Shown here in pieces: positions 47,906 through 58,125 of a stretch of DNA of 64,000 nucleotides. The notes below the pieces were generated by a model that did not search any database, was not told the origin of the DNA, and saw only the letters and a program-made list of their open reading frames with translations. The DNA is taken from positions 497,501-561,500 of the forward strand of contig CAJNDS010002112.1 in NCBI GenBank assembly GCA_905221605.1, in the 5' to 3' direction. Source of the stretch: Symbiodinium natans. Its lineage: Eukaryota; Sar; Dinophyceae; Suessiales; Symbiodiniaceae. The translations under genes and the position numbers were made by a program. The number at the start of each line of letters is the position of its first letter. Position 1 is the first letter of the stretch.

Positions 47906-48313
47906 CTTCAAGGAAATCCTCGTGAGTTGCTTAAGCCGAATGGCGACATCCGTCCGCTGCAGGACGGGACCCACGGCATTGGCTTGAACAATCGTATCAA
48001 AATTCTCGATCGCTTAGAGATGCCGGGACCTGATGAGATCCTGGAGACGGTTGCGTTGGGACAGGAATCGAAAGAGGCAGTGTTTTGCATCTCTGCAGAT
48101 ATCGCGCAGGCTCGCCGCCTGACCAAGGTCCGTCGAGCTGATTGGGCCAAGCTTGGATGCAAGGCACGCAGTGAGGCGCGTACCGTTTGGGTAAATACGG
48201 TCGGTACCTTTGGGATCTCCTCTGCTGCCTCTCACTGGTCCCGCTTGTTTGGCTGTATAGGCCGTTGGGTGCACAGGGTCATGCTGACTGTTTGGCAGAT
48301 GCAAGTCGCATAA
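47906..48313 (+). pseudogene. Reverse-transcriptase fragment of a dinoflagellate retroelement (plus strand)
   Basis: Encodes LLKPNGDIRPLQDGTHGIGL, CISADIAQARRLTKVRRADW and TVWVNTVGTFGISSAASHWS, the palm entry of a reverse-transcriptase family common in dinoflagellates. The D in CISADI is the first catalytic aspartate. It ends before the second catalytic motif (YVDD region). It faces tail to tail the minus-strand element at 48279-52434, which lacks exactly this part. Confidence 0.6.
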
Positions 48314-48975
48314 AATCCATCGGAATGTCGTCCCAGCTCACCTTCACCCTCTGCTCACTGTCAAACAGTGCAAAATTCTCATTAGTCAAGTCATCCGCCT
48401 CGACATTAGTCTCTCGCGGCCGCCAGACCAACTTCATCTGAGCCCCGTGCGGCTGCAGAGTTGCAGTGACTTGCATCAAGTTGCCAAGAAGTGGCCACGA
48501 GGCAGAGGAACCCCGGGCCTGCGCCTGCGGAGTCGCCTGGTTATCCGTGCCACCAACCAGCACAGCATCAAACGTATCACCAAAGGCACGGGAACCCTCA
48601 AGCAACCCGAAAGCCACCAACGCAACATACGAGGCAAGAAGCTCAGCAGCCGTCGAGGCCCACTGCGATTCTCCATTCGGCTTAAACTGGCTTAAACAAC
48701 CATGGTGCCTCAGACGGAGAAAGGGAAAGAGAGAACCACGGGGCCTTTCGGGGAATTCCTTCCTTGCCCAACAGCCAGCCACCTAGAACCACACGGTTCA
48801 GTGCACATTTGGCATCGGTGCGGAAGGCCTGGCGAGAAGCCCGCCAGTCTACAACAGGCCTCACCAAGCGGCCACGATCCTGCAACTGACGTCTCACGAA
48901 GATCAGGCACAGATGGACCAACACAGGCATTCGAACCGCTGTGCCTCCAGTAAGGTGTCCCCATACTCTGCCCAC
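48279..48975 (-). pseudogene. RNase H-like end of a retroelement (minus strand)
   Basis: Two overlapping frames give RRPVVDW-like and FRTDAKCALNRVVLGGW (48975-48682), then QWASTAAELLASYVALVAFG, GGTDNQATPQAQARGSSASW and WRPRETNVEADDLTNENF (48782-48279). These are the Asp/Glu/Asp/Asp-type blocks of the RNase H-like domain in this family. A frameshift lies near 48700. Upstream the frame jumps directly to a pre-RT linker, so the catalytic core of the reverse transcriptase is missing. Confidence 0.6.
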
Positions 48976-49075
48976 AGCGCGGGTTCCGTGCTAGGGATCA
49001 TGCGACCGGCCCGTTCCTCCGCAGCAAAATGTTCCTCAAGCTTATCTGCCGAAAGCTCCGCGGACTCATAATTAT

Positions 49076-49663
49076 TCATGATCTGCTGAAAGGGGTGATA
49101 TCCAAGGTCCGCTCCTTCACACGTTCCCGGTACACCTGCGGCGTACGCGGCAAAGGAGCCTCGTCACTCAGCGGCACGCCCGTCGCAAAGCACTCCTCCC
49201 CTTGGGAGAGGCATGCCCAATCTGGATCACCCAGCAGCTTCAAAGACTGCGACAACAAGTGCAACAAGAAAGGCTGGCGCTCCGGGACCTGCAAAGCCAG
49301 ACTCGGGTCTGGCAGCAGGTTTGCAACCTGCTGCCTCAAACGCTGCAAACCCTGCTCACTAAAGGGGGACGACTTCATCTTTCCAACAGCCAGCTGCAAG
49401 GCAGCCTTGCGCAAGTCACCAACCTCCTCTAGTACAAAATTTGGGAGCGCCCTTTGCACCCGCTCAGCATGCTGCCACTCTCCTCGACTTGAGAGCATGC
49501 CTCGCTGTTCCGGGCGCCAACGCCCTGGAGAGCACAAGCCGAACCCATCAACAAACACACGCCCTTTCGGGTGATTGCGGCAATGAATGGCCTGGCCAAA
49601 ACAGCGACTCGTGGTCTGATCAAAGACATCACTCTCTTCCTCTGCCTCCTCCAATTCCGACAT
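49076..49663 (-). pseudogene. Retroelement linker domain before reverse transcriptase
   Basis: 195 residues containing FVDGFGLCSPGRWRPEQRG and ECFATGVPLSDEAPLPRTP, segments that precede the reverse transcriptase in this family. Immediately downstream (49075-48955) another frame continues with NYESAELSADKLEEHFAAEE and PALWAEYGDTLLEA, then ends abruptly at the deletion junction near 48950. Confidence 0.5.
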
Positions 49664-49679
49664 GTCCGCAACCCCAAGA

Positions 49680-50762
49680 CTACCCGGCGGCCCTAAACCT
49701 GAGTGGGAGGAGGAAACCCCAACCGCAGCGGGACCAGGACCAGCCGAGCCACCGGGGCATCATTATGAGGTCCAGTCGCCCTTCCTTATCAAACCCTAGG
49801 TGCCCAATAACCTTAGGTGCAGGGGCTGTCCCAACATCGGCGACAGGACCCGAGGGCTCCGCTAAGGTCTCTGCTGTATCACCCCGGGCAACGCCAGCAG
49901 TGACCGAGGGCGGCAGCAGAAAGCCCAAGCGCAAGAGCAAGGACAGCGAGTTCGTGTCAAGAGCCTGCAGCTGGCGCACGCAGTAGCCAACGAGCACAAC
50001 ACGAGAGCCTCCAGACCAGGGTTCAGTCTGATGAAAGCATTCCCAGGCTCGAAGAACCTGTGGAGCCCGAGCGACATCCAGGAGGTTCTGATCCTGCTGC
50101 CACACCTGTCCATCCGAGAACGCCGAGAGGGCCAGTAGAAGATTTGGATAAGGTGCATTATGGGAATCCCGATGCATCTGCGTGGCTGCATCCACGAAAA
50201 CCGCAATGGAAGAGAAGATCTGCCCTGGAAAGGCATGCCGGAGCAAAGGTAGGGAATTCGTGGCAGGACCTGCAAGGCCAACCAGCCCACCTTTGCAGTA
50301 CGCCCCGCCAAAGAAGGCTTGCCCAGCCGCAGTCTGAGCGCTGACACGCGGGGCCTCCAGTGGTAACAGGGTGATCAGCGCTTCGGCATCATGCGGAGCG
50401 GGTGGCCTGTCCTGCTGCAGGAGAAAATCAGCAAACTGTTCGGCAGCATGCCGTTCCGGACCATCCGTGCCAAAGGCGGCAGAAAGTGCCGATGCAACCA
50501 AGCTTGCAAGAAAAGCACAAAGCTGGGATGGGTAAGCTTCGGCACCGACGGTGCGCCACTGGCCGGATGACCAGCCCGCACCTGGCCCGTGATGATGATC
50601 ACACAGGTCCCATCGGAGGGCCAGGAAGACCCAAAGACCCGAGCACCGGGCAGATTCAAAGCCAAGCGAGTGGGTTTTGGAGTATCGGCGGAGTAATCGC
50701 ACTGGCGAAGGCCCCAACAAGGGGCGTCGCCCACTGCAGTCCGGATCTGAGGCCATTGCCAA
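49680..50762 (-). pseudogene. Retroelement-encoded 2-oxoglutarate/Fe(II) dioxygenase-like domain
   Basis: 360-residue frame. From about residue 150 it shows the double-stranded beta-helix pattern of Fe(II)/2-oxoglutarate dioxygenases: IFSSIAVFVDAATQMHRDSH with an H-x-D iron motif at 197-199, NLLLALSAFSDGQVWQQ, then FHQTEPWSGGSRVVLVGYCV with the distal His244 and Arg254 ten residues later. The distal H plus R spacing is as expected for binding iron and the co-substrate. TET/JBP and AlkB enzymes, which oxidise bases, share this layout, but the substrate here is unknown. The first 60 residues are probably out of frame. It lies in one retroelement with a methyltransferase-like domain. Confidence 0.5.
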
Positions 50763-51695
50763 ATGCTGGCTGGGTCATCGCCATTGGGCAGGCGACCCAG
50801 ATCTTCTGGATGTTCAAGCAACCAGAAACGTCCCATCGTAGACATCAGCTCAATCATAGCTGCACGTTGCTCAATGAAGAAATTATGCTCTTGCACCAAT
50901 GCGCGGCGCGCAGCAGACAACCAAGGAAAACCAAATGTCGGAGCCATCCGGCCGAGATCGATAGCGGGCGCGACTGAAAGTGGAACACGGAGGGGACAAG
51001 ATTACCACATCCCAAGCGCCCGAACAAATCTCCTTTTCCAATGAATCCCAAAGAGCCTTTTTAGAAAGGTCAGACTTTGTTCCATCCCGACAAATGTCAA
51101 TTTCTCGCAAGTTCAAAGTGAAACCCTGCACATCAGCCAAGCGACGCAAGTGGGTTGAAAGGTCTCCGTCACGAGGCTTGCCAGCGAACAAGTAAAGCAC
51201 TGAAAGTCCGCTCTTCGCGCCAGTCCCGTCTGTCGCCCGCGAGGCACCATGATGCTCCATCCAATGCTGCCAAGTGGGATGTGGCCTGCCGCAGCCGCGG
51301 ACCTGACAGCAATGCACCATGCCACAGCTCCCGTCGCAGCCGGCCCCACTGTACGCAAAACAGATGAGCCGATTGTCGGGCGTGCGAGTCACAAGATCAC
51401 CGCCCTTGCGGTCCTTGCCCGTCTTGCCCGACTTTGCCTCCTTGCCCTTCCTGCTACCCTTGAAATCGCCCTTGCGAGTGCCTTTCTGCCACTTGTCCCA
51501 GGACTTCCCCCAGGCTGCGTCGGATTCGCCACCTGGCTGCCATGGACGTTTCCAAGCAGGCTCACTGCGACCCTGGAGCGCGATGGGCGACACGAAGAAT
51601 TGTTCTTTCAACTGCGCATTTCCCTGAACCTCTGCCAGCGTATCCACCAGTGCACGCGACTCACGGAAGGCCTTCTTGACAGCTTCGCGACGCAT
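50375..51695 (-). pseudogene. Retroelement zinc finger plus cytosine-methyltransferase-like domain, frameshifted
   Basis: The frame 51695-50883 has a Lys/Gly-rich stretch, a Cys/His cluster (ICFAYSGAGCDGSCGMVHCC), then LSVLYLFAGKPRDGDL (motif I-like, about residue 167), an acidic EIDI, and VVILSPPCSTFSRARY with PPC at 235-237. Near 50950 the sense shifts to the frame 50947-50375, which continues with GFPWLSAARRALVQ, FWLLEHPEDLGRLP (at the place of motif VI) and QCDYSADTPKPTRLALNLP (at the place of motif VIII). This is the order seen in C5 DNA methyltransferases, in which the PPC cysteine attacks cytosine. The frameshift makes this copy inactive. Confidence 0.55.
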
Positions 51696-52434
51696 CTCAT
51701 ATTCATAGGTGAGTAGGACCTGCCACGGAGGACGAAGTGGTTGCTGATCGCCCTTGCCTTTCCTCCCGACTCGACCTGCATCAAGTAAACCTTCTTGTCT
51801 CCCAACAAGTAGTTGACATAATCAAGCCACACTGCCGGAGTCATGCCACGGAACATGACCTGGTTCCGATACTTGCTAGCCAGGAAGGTCCACATGTTTG
51901 CCTCAACGCGCAAGACAGTACGGAGCTCCTCCGTATGAGCGGGGTTCCTTTTGCCTTCTGGCGAACGATACGAACATGCCCTGTCGTGTCCACGCTGGTT
52001 TGAATGCCCTGCGTCTTGGCCCGCTTCTTTGAGATCACCTCCGACAGCGGTGAAGCGGACACTTCACCTGATTCGACCTCCTCTATCTTGGCTGACAAGT
52101 ACTCCTCAGAAGGTTCGTAGGTTTCTTCAATGGATCCATGAACGGCCTCGAAAGCGGCGCGCGTGGCCTGCTTCTCAGTCTGTGTCACCGGCCGCACCAC
52201 TCCTAAGACCCGCGCCTCTGCTGTGAGAGACGCCTCCTTGCCAGCATACTCTTTGGAGGCTTCCCACGCAGCTACCACGGAGGCCACCACGGCCCGGGAA
52301 GCTTGATCCGTAGCATCCAGGGTGTGATCAGTACGAAGGGCGGCCCGAACTTCAGCCCGTGAATCCGCATAACTCGCAAAGCGCCTGACAGTACGGAAGT
52401 TGATGCTCAAGCGACACTGCAAAGGCAGAGGCAC
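51608..52434 (-). pseudogene. Retroelement N-terminal gag-like region, frameshifted
   Basis: The frame 52434-51841 is helical (VVASVVAAWEASKEYAGKEA) with an acidic part. It is followed in other frames by VEANMWTFLASKYRNQVMF, TPAVWLDYVNYLLGDKKVYL and MRREAVKKAFRESRALVDTL, which lead into the zinc-finger/methyltransferase frame. The block F(R/G).(K/M)TP..W..Y..YLLG is a signature of this dinoflagellate element family. A gag-like role is inferred from position. Confidence 0.45.
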
Positions 52435-52855
52435 CTAGCACTCCTGGAAGATATGCCGTAGATCCGACGCCACCTCCACGTCCAGATGCCTCAACGCAGC
52501 TGCCTCGTCGACGCCATTGGGGTAAGCGAGTGGACCAGCCGCGCCTGCAGCCATGCCTGTTGTCTCACTAACCGCAGTATAAAGCACAAACTCAAAGGAA
52601 AATTTTTCAACAACTACACCATGACTAGCGATTAACCCTGATTCACGTCACATTCCAGCCATCCCCGTGACTGCACTAAGCTACACCTCAGTCCCTTGCA
52701 CTTGATCACATCGGCACATCTTTCATTCGTGCTCTCAGCGAGCAACGTGCCACTAACATTCAACTCAATCATTCCAGCCCTACGACTGCAAGCAAAGTGC
52801 AAGGACCAAAGACACTTTACGACCCAGCGTGCAAATCGCCATCCGAAGCACTAAT
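52435..52855. other. Gap between two retroelement remnants
   Basis: No coding sense found. It separates the 3' end of a recombinase-bearing element (minus strand, ending 52856) from the 5' end of the next minus-strand element (starting 52434). No terminal repeats could be identified. Confidence 0.3.
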
Positions 52856-53599
52856 CTAGCTTGAATCATCCAACTCCGGAACTTCCACCGATCCCGGAGG
52901 TTCTCCCTGCCCGTCATTCCCCGGCGCCACAGAATCTTCTGACCCACTGCTGGAAGACTCCTGCGCCGATGATATCTTAGGCTGGCAGAGTTTGCAGATT
53001 GCGTCTGCAATGCCCTCCGAGATGCTTGACACTCCCACAGTCTCCACGCAGCGCTCTTGTCGAACTGCGCAGGCCTTTGAGAGATGCAAACGGCGGAACC
53101 CAGAGCGAGAAATTGTCACAAAGAAAGGCATGTCCGGAAGCGAAGATTCTTCTTCCCCAGCATCTTTCTCATCTGCAGGCAACTCTGCTTCCAGGCGTCC
53201 ACGCGAAATCTCATAACGTTCAGGACCCACAGCCAGCAGGGGATGAATGCCCCCGAGCTTCCAAGTATAATCGGTCCACTCGAGGACCTGATGCCACGAA
53301 ATCACTTGAACGCCATCCTGCCCTGATGTGTCCGCAAACGACTGGATAGATTGAAAGAGCTCTCCCTCGATCAATCCACCCTCTGCAGTTCCTTCTACCC
53401 AGGACTTGCAAACAAAGTTCTGTAGTCCTTGCACGATCTGCCGAGCAGTTGTAAGATAATCCAATGAGCCGCCTTGCGAGCATCTCCAGCGACCAAGGAA
53501 ATCGCACTTCGATTGCTCAGCACCCAGCGAGAGTGCCCACGTTGGCAAAGTATGCTGTGCAGAATGGCCTGTCCAATACGCCGCCACCGACCCAGGCAA
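52856..53599 (-). pseudogene. Tyrosine-recombinase-like C-terminal end of a retroelement
   Basis: Near its start the frame reads VAAYWTGHSAQHTLPTWALS, then CDFLGRW and DYLTTARQIVQGLQ. This matches the H-x-x-R ... GRW ... Y pattern of tyrosine recombinases (DIRS-like elements), with the R of HxxR replaced (HSAQ). Such enzymes integrate circular cDNA through a covalent tyrosine link. The remaining 170 residues are acidic and end with a Cys pair (CKLCQ) and a Ser/Glu-rich tail. The upstream part of the recombinase is in another frame (through FSYVEAQDLAVLLRRLHKEL), separated by a 17 bp duplication. Confidence 0.5.
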
Positions 53600-55227
53600 A
53601 CAGCCGACCCAGGCAAACAGCTTCGTTGCACTCGCTCCCCAAGTGCCCTCGCGACACAGGGCACCCGAAGCTCCTTATGCAGTCGACGCAGAAGTACAGC
53701 CAAGTCCTGAGCCTCGACATACGAAAATCCAGCATTCCAGCATTCATCCATCGCTGGACATAAATAATCCCGCACTGCCAGCCCCGTCTTCTCTGGCTGA
53801 TCCAGCATCCACTTGCCTGACCAGTCTCCGCTTGGGCCTTGGTCTGGAGGAGCTGGAGGGCTCAGCTGCGCTCTCTCCAGCTTCCCTGTCGGCCGGCCTG
53901 TGGCTACCACCAGAGTTGGCCGCCATCGATGCAGTGCCCATGTGGTCTGTAGTGGCTGCATGCACCATGTCTCTCCAGCGGCGAGGGTTCGGCACTCCTG
54001 CGATGTCATCAATTGCCTCGGTGTCATCGGAGTTGGGCGAAGGAGGCTCAGCGGGGTCATCGGCTCCATCGCTTGCCATGATGTGAAACGCACCCCGTGG
54101 TGGAAGAACCTCCAGGAGCTAGTGATGCACTGGGGTGTAGAGCCCGAATGCACGATAAAACACGTTGCGAATGCAGGGTTGTGGTCTGGCGTGCTGATGG
54201 AGGCATCCAAGTCAATATGCAGGCGTGTGTGCCGGCACAAGAACAGTCGCTTGCTCTGGCCTGCTGCATCAGCCCATATCTCAGTCGGTAGGACTGATAG
54301 GGAAGGCCATGACGTCACCTCCAACTCAGTAGACATGCGTGTGCGAGACACTGGCTGTGGCTGTGAGGGAATGGCATTGCAATGCTCTGGGCCGCCGCAC
54401 CAGGAGGTGAACTGCATTAGTATTCCCTGCTGCCCGTACAGAGCCAATACTGGTATTGTCCGAGGGTGGGTGGCAGTGTAACTGAGCGCCTGATCCTGAG
54501 GGTATGCCAAAAGACACAGGCACCTTTCCTGTGATTGCCGTGACAAGAGCTGTACGGATCTAGCCTTTGAGAGCAAACATGATACTGGCAGACCCTGGAA
54601 GCACACAGGAAGTCGCAGTATTTTCAGACAAACTGTGACTGGGAGCCAGCAATCGGAGTCAGTTGTGGTAGAAGGACTGAAACTTGAAGATGCTGGCATC
54701 ATGTGGCCCCGTGCTGGCGTCCAAGTGCATCCATCTAGCCTGTATGTCAATGCAGACCAGGGGCACTTATGTAAGCAGGCACGAGAATATCTGAGTGCAG
54801 GACCGTGTGGCCCAGTTGACGGGCGGGTCCGCAGGATGTTTTGCAGCTGTGCCATAACCTGGGCCTGTTCAGTCGGATGCAATGAGTCAAGCGCAGCCTC
54901 AACTTCATCGGCAACTTGCTCTTGCCACAGTCGTGTCGGGGCGATGCTTGTGGTGGGACTGGAAGCCTCCTGCAAGTGCCGAGCCCTCACATTTCGACTC
55001 TCCACTTGAGCTGTGGATATAGTGCACGTGCCATTGCCCTGCTCGGGAAGGTCATTGGTGGAAATCTGCGCCTGCTGAGCCGAACGTCGAACAGTGGAGT
55101 CCCGCAAGACCAATGTTAGTCGGATTTTGTGCTCAGGTTCAGACTCAGCAGTGCCACTGGCTGTGGAAGGCTTACTTTCGCGAGCAAGACGTGGGGTCCG
55201 CTGGGAGGCCCATGCAAGAAAACACAC
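53395..55227 (-). pseudogene. Decayed retroelement ORF, mixed frames, unrecognised
   Basis: A 610-residue open frame, of which only parts look coding. The segment around DHNPAFATCFIVHS (about 54150) and the last portion DECWNAGFSYVEAQDLAVLL are protein-like. The overlapping frame also shows plausible peptide (SFGIPSGSGAQLHCHPP, NAVHLLVRRPRALQ near 54400-54500). Two frames each carrying coding-like sense point to several indels in an old gag-like or accessory ORF. No named domain. Confidence 0.35.
53587..53620. repeat. 17 bp tandem duplication causing a frameshift
   Basis: CCGACCCAGGCAAACAG occurs twice back to back. Removing one copy joins the upstream frame (...LPG) to the recombinase frame (SVAAYWTGHS). 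The duplication adds 17 bp, two bases out of phase. Confidence 0.85.
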
Positions 55228-55468
55228 TCGTGTCCACTGTCAAAGGCAGGCGAACTCCTTCCAGCCTTGGAACACCTGTGCCAGCATGCGTACCTGAGCC
55301 CAGGTTAGTGTATTTCGGCTCGTGCGAGAAGGAGAGCAGAAGCTATGGCTCAGCTGCAGACGAAGATCCCGCACAGCGAATACAAGCGTGGAGCCCCGCT
55401 GAGCAAAGTTCCAGAGCCGGCTCAAGACAGGCAGTGGGGCTTGGCAATCCACTGTGATAGCTGCACAG

Positions 55469-56827
55469 TCAGTGTAAGAGTGAGAAGGTTACTCCATAGG
55501 GGCAGTGTGTGGAGTGCAGAAGCCTCGCTTTATACCAGCAGAGCCAGGAGTGCAGGGCTTCAGACGGTGGTCGGATATCTGGGTAGTCCTGCAGGGTAGG
55601 CATGGCCAGAGTGTATGCAGCTGCAATATGCCCTGCATATTCCGAATGGGTCCTGCAAGGGAGCGGTGACCGCATATCCCAAAGGTTCGCAGCCTGAGCG
55701 CAACAAGCTGGATAGCAGCTGGCATATGCATATAACTGTGGAAGGCGGCAGACATTGTGGGGGCCCTGCCGGTGGTGCGGTGTCCGCCTACCCTGGCATA
55801 TCAAGGATGGATCATGATGAGGTGAGTGCCAGTGTGCAGGTGGCTCTTGACATGGTCGGTGCAAGGTTGATGCGTATACCCGCCTTGGGTGCGGAGCCCG
55901 CAGACCCACTCGTTGCTCTCGTCGGACCTGGGCACAAGGAGTGGCGGACATGGTACAACTTACATGGGTACCCTGAAGAGGCCACCTATTCTGCTGCCGC
56001 CCGGTGGGCGGCGGGTCGCCCTGGTGGATTTCCTGCAATTGAGGGGGGCTGCTGCTAATCTGCCAACGGCATATGTGAATCGTGAGGTTAGACTGGTTGT
56101 AGGCCCCACCTCTGGCTCGAAGGTGCAAGGGCAGCGGTAGTGGTCTCTTCTTGACCGTTGGTGGCGTGCTTGGAGCCGGACCGCTACCAGCACCAGTTGA
56201 GCCAGTGGAGGCGGCTTCCGGGGGGGTAGTTCCTCCATACACCAGGGCAGTGACTCCTCCATACGGATTCAGAAAGTGCCACTCTCCCGTGGTTTCGCAT
56301 CTCAGCAATCCCGGTCGTGGAATGTCCCCTCCAGTAGGCTGCTCCACTGTACCCAGCTCTTGTAGTTGACGTAGCGTCACAGGGGACACCGCCTGCACAT
56401 CGTCCTGGGCAGCAAGGTTGGCTGGTGCAATGCCTGTTGTGCTTGTCGCATCGTTGTCCGTGCGAGCTGAGGTTGCCATCACCACTGGCATCGCCGAGGC
56501 CGAAGAGGAGGAGGTCCCCTGAGTGGCGAGCTGATTGCTCGTAACGCCAGCCTCTGATCCAAGCATCGGCACCGTGACCTGTGGAGGAAAAAGAGTAGCC
56601 ATGTCAGCATCCTGGGAGATCACGAGCTCCAGTAGTGCTTCATGCCGCATTTGTTCAGCAGTAAGAGCCGCTTTGGTCGGGGCCAAAGCTGTTGGCGGGG
56701 AAGCCTTGCTCGTAGGGGCAATGAAGGTGCCAGGCCTCGCTGTGTCTTCATCATTACCAGCTTGCGAGGTTCCAAAAAGCCACCAACATAGCACCAGATT
56801 GAGCAGTTTGCAGAACACTCGGCCCAT
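55469..56827 (-). pseudogene. Unrecognised retroelement-like ORF with signal-peptide-like start
   Basis: Begins MGRVFCKLLNLVLCWWLFGT, a hydrophobic start resembling a signal peptide or membrane anchor. A Thr/Ala-rich section and a compact segment (LLRCETTGEWHFLNPYGGVT) follow. After about residue 240 the sequence becomes Arg/His/Pro-rich and is probably out of frame. It interrupts the reverse-transcriptase remnant at 57666-57100 and so may be the 5' part of another inserted element. Function unknown. Confidence 0.35.
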
Positions 56828-57666
56828 GGCTGGCTGCAGTCTGCCCGAAGCAAAGGGACAAGGACCGGAGGAAACCCCAACCCAGGGGAGGGAGAGAGAC
56901 CCTCAACTACAGCAGCACAGCTACAGCCCTTTCTACACTTCCTGCTGGGAGCCTTGGTGCATGATTCACTTGAGGGAAAACACACAGGAACCAAAAAAAC
57001 CCGAAGCGTTCTCCCAACAAGCACTGCATGACCTAACCCTAGCTGGACAGAGGAGTCAAACCCAATCCTATATCCCAACCGGGAGAGGTTGTCGAAGAGA
57101 ACTTGTGGCAACATTGAATCAAGCCGCTGCCTTCGTTCTTCAGTACACTCCACAACGGCACGGTCGTGTTCGAGACAAAGCGAAACACCCAAAAGCTTGT
57201 GCTGCCCTGCTGGCGGCTGAGCCTTGGACACCTTGAATTTAACGCCCAAGAAGGCGCTGCCCATCGCCTGCGTCCACTCAAAGGCTGCCAAAAGCGTCGG
57301 ACCGCTTGGTGTGTGCATCACCCACGTGACATTGGGCTCTGCCACAGGAAATTGTCTGTACGCGGACTCATGGTCTGGACCCCAAAGCTGCAAAACAAAG
57401 GCAGTGATGTCATGATAGACCGGAGAGTCAGGAACACCCACACTTGAGTTGGCTCCAGAGCTACGCCAATCCTCTGCTAACAGGTCCAGGACGGCAAGGA
57501 AACAGCCGTGGCACTCCAACACTCTGGCATGGAGAAAGGTCCCTCCCATTCGACCTCGCTTGACCGCGGCAATCTCATCGGCCATCATCTTCCAGTTCTT
57601 GTCCACACGTGCACGCCACAACTTGACGAAGTCCAAGTTTTCCAAGAGAAAGTCCTGAATCGTCAC
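56620..57666 (-). pseudogene. Reverse-transcriptase remnant lacking the YVDD core
   Basis: The first 180 residues match a dinoflagellate retroelement reverse transcriptase: LAEDWRSSGAN, WGPDHESAYRQFPV (first catalytic Asp) and TWVMHTPSGPTLL. The frame then jumps straight to AAFEWTQAMGSAFLG and FKVSKAQPPAGQHKLLGVSL, the sequence that normally follows the catalytic YVDD/FVDD. About 60-80 residues with the active-site aspartates are therefore deleted in frame. Coding sense is lost after about 57100, where the next ORF's sequence begins. Confidence 0.55.
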
Positions 57667-57834
57667 CGGGCTGTCGTATCGGCCTCACGTTTCTTTGCAA
57701 TTTTCGACAGCCTTGGTCACAGCCCTCCGCAACTCTACAGCACCGCAGAAATGTCTCCACACTGGAAGCCATTGCCGGAGACCCGGTTCAATTTGCGGCG
57801 CCTGCTGGGCCGGGCGCAACCACTGCAGCTCGAT

Positions 57835-58125
57835 TCAGCAGTTCTCTGAAGCTTCAATCGCAGAGAGGTCGACTGCTTCACGCAGAACTGGTACGCCTGG
57901 GCCATTGAGAAGGAGCTTCCTTTTTTCAGAACTCAAAGCATCAGAGCCCAGTGGGATTCGGCTGCTCACGTTGCTTCCGTCGTCGTTGACAAGATGCGTG
58001 AAAAACCGAAGGTCCCTCTGGTACCTTTTCCCTTGAAAGCACGAACCCTGACCTCTCACACAAGTGCGGACAGCTCTCTCTTTTTCACAGTCAGAGCCAC
58101 TTGAGCCAAAAGTCACGAAGTGCAC
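57835..58125 (-). pseudogene. Upstream fragment of the same retroelement
   Basis: 96 residues including VNDDGSNVSSRIPLGSDALS and LLNGPGVPVLREAVDLSAIE, the linker that precedes the reverse transcriptase in this family. It is separated from the 57666 frame by a stop and frame change. The minus strand here contains TTTTGGCTCAAG (58094-58105), identical to the last 12 bases of the dinoflagellate spliced leader. Confidence 0.4.

Noticed and set aside
48279-58125. A single intact large retroelement
   Set aside because: Frames shift repeatedly, catalytic cores are missing and an unrelated ORF start (56827) lies inside the reverse-transcriptase remnant; it is a mosaic of several decayed elements.
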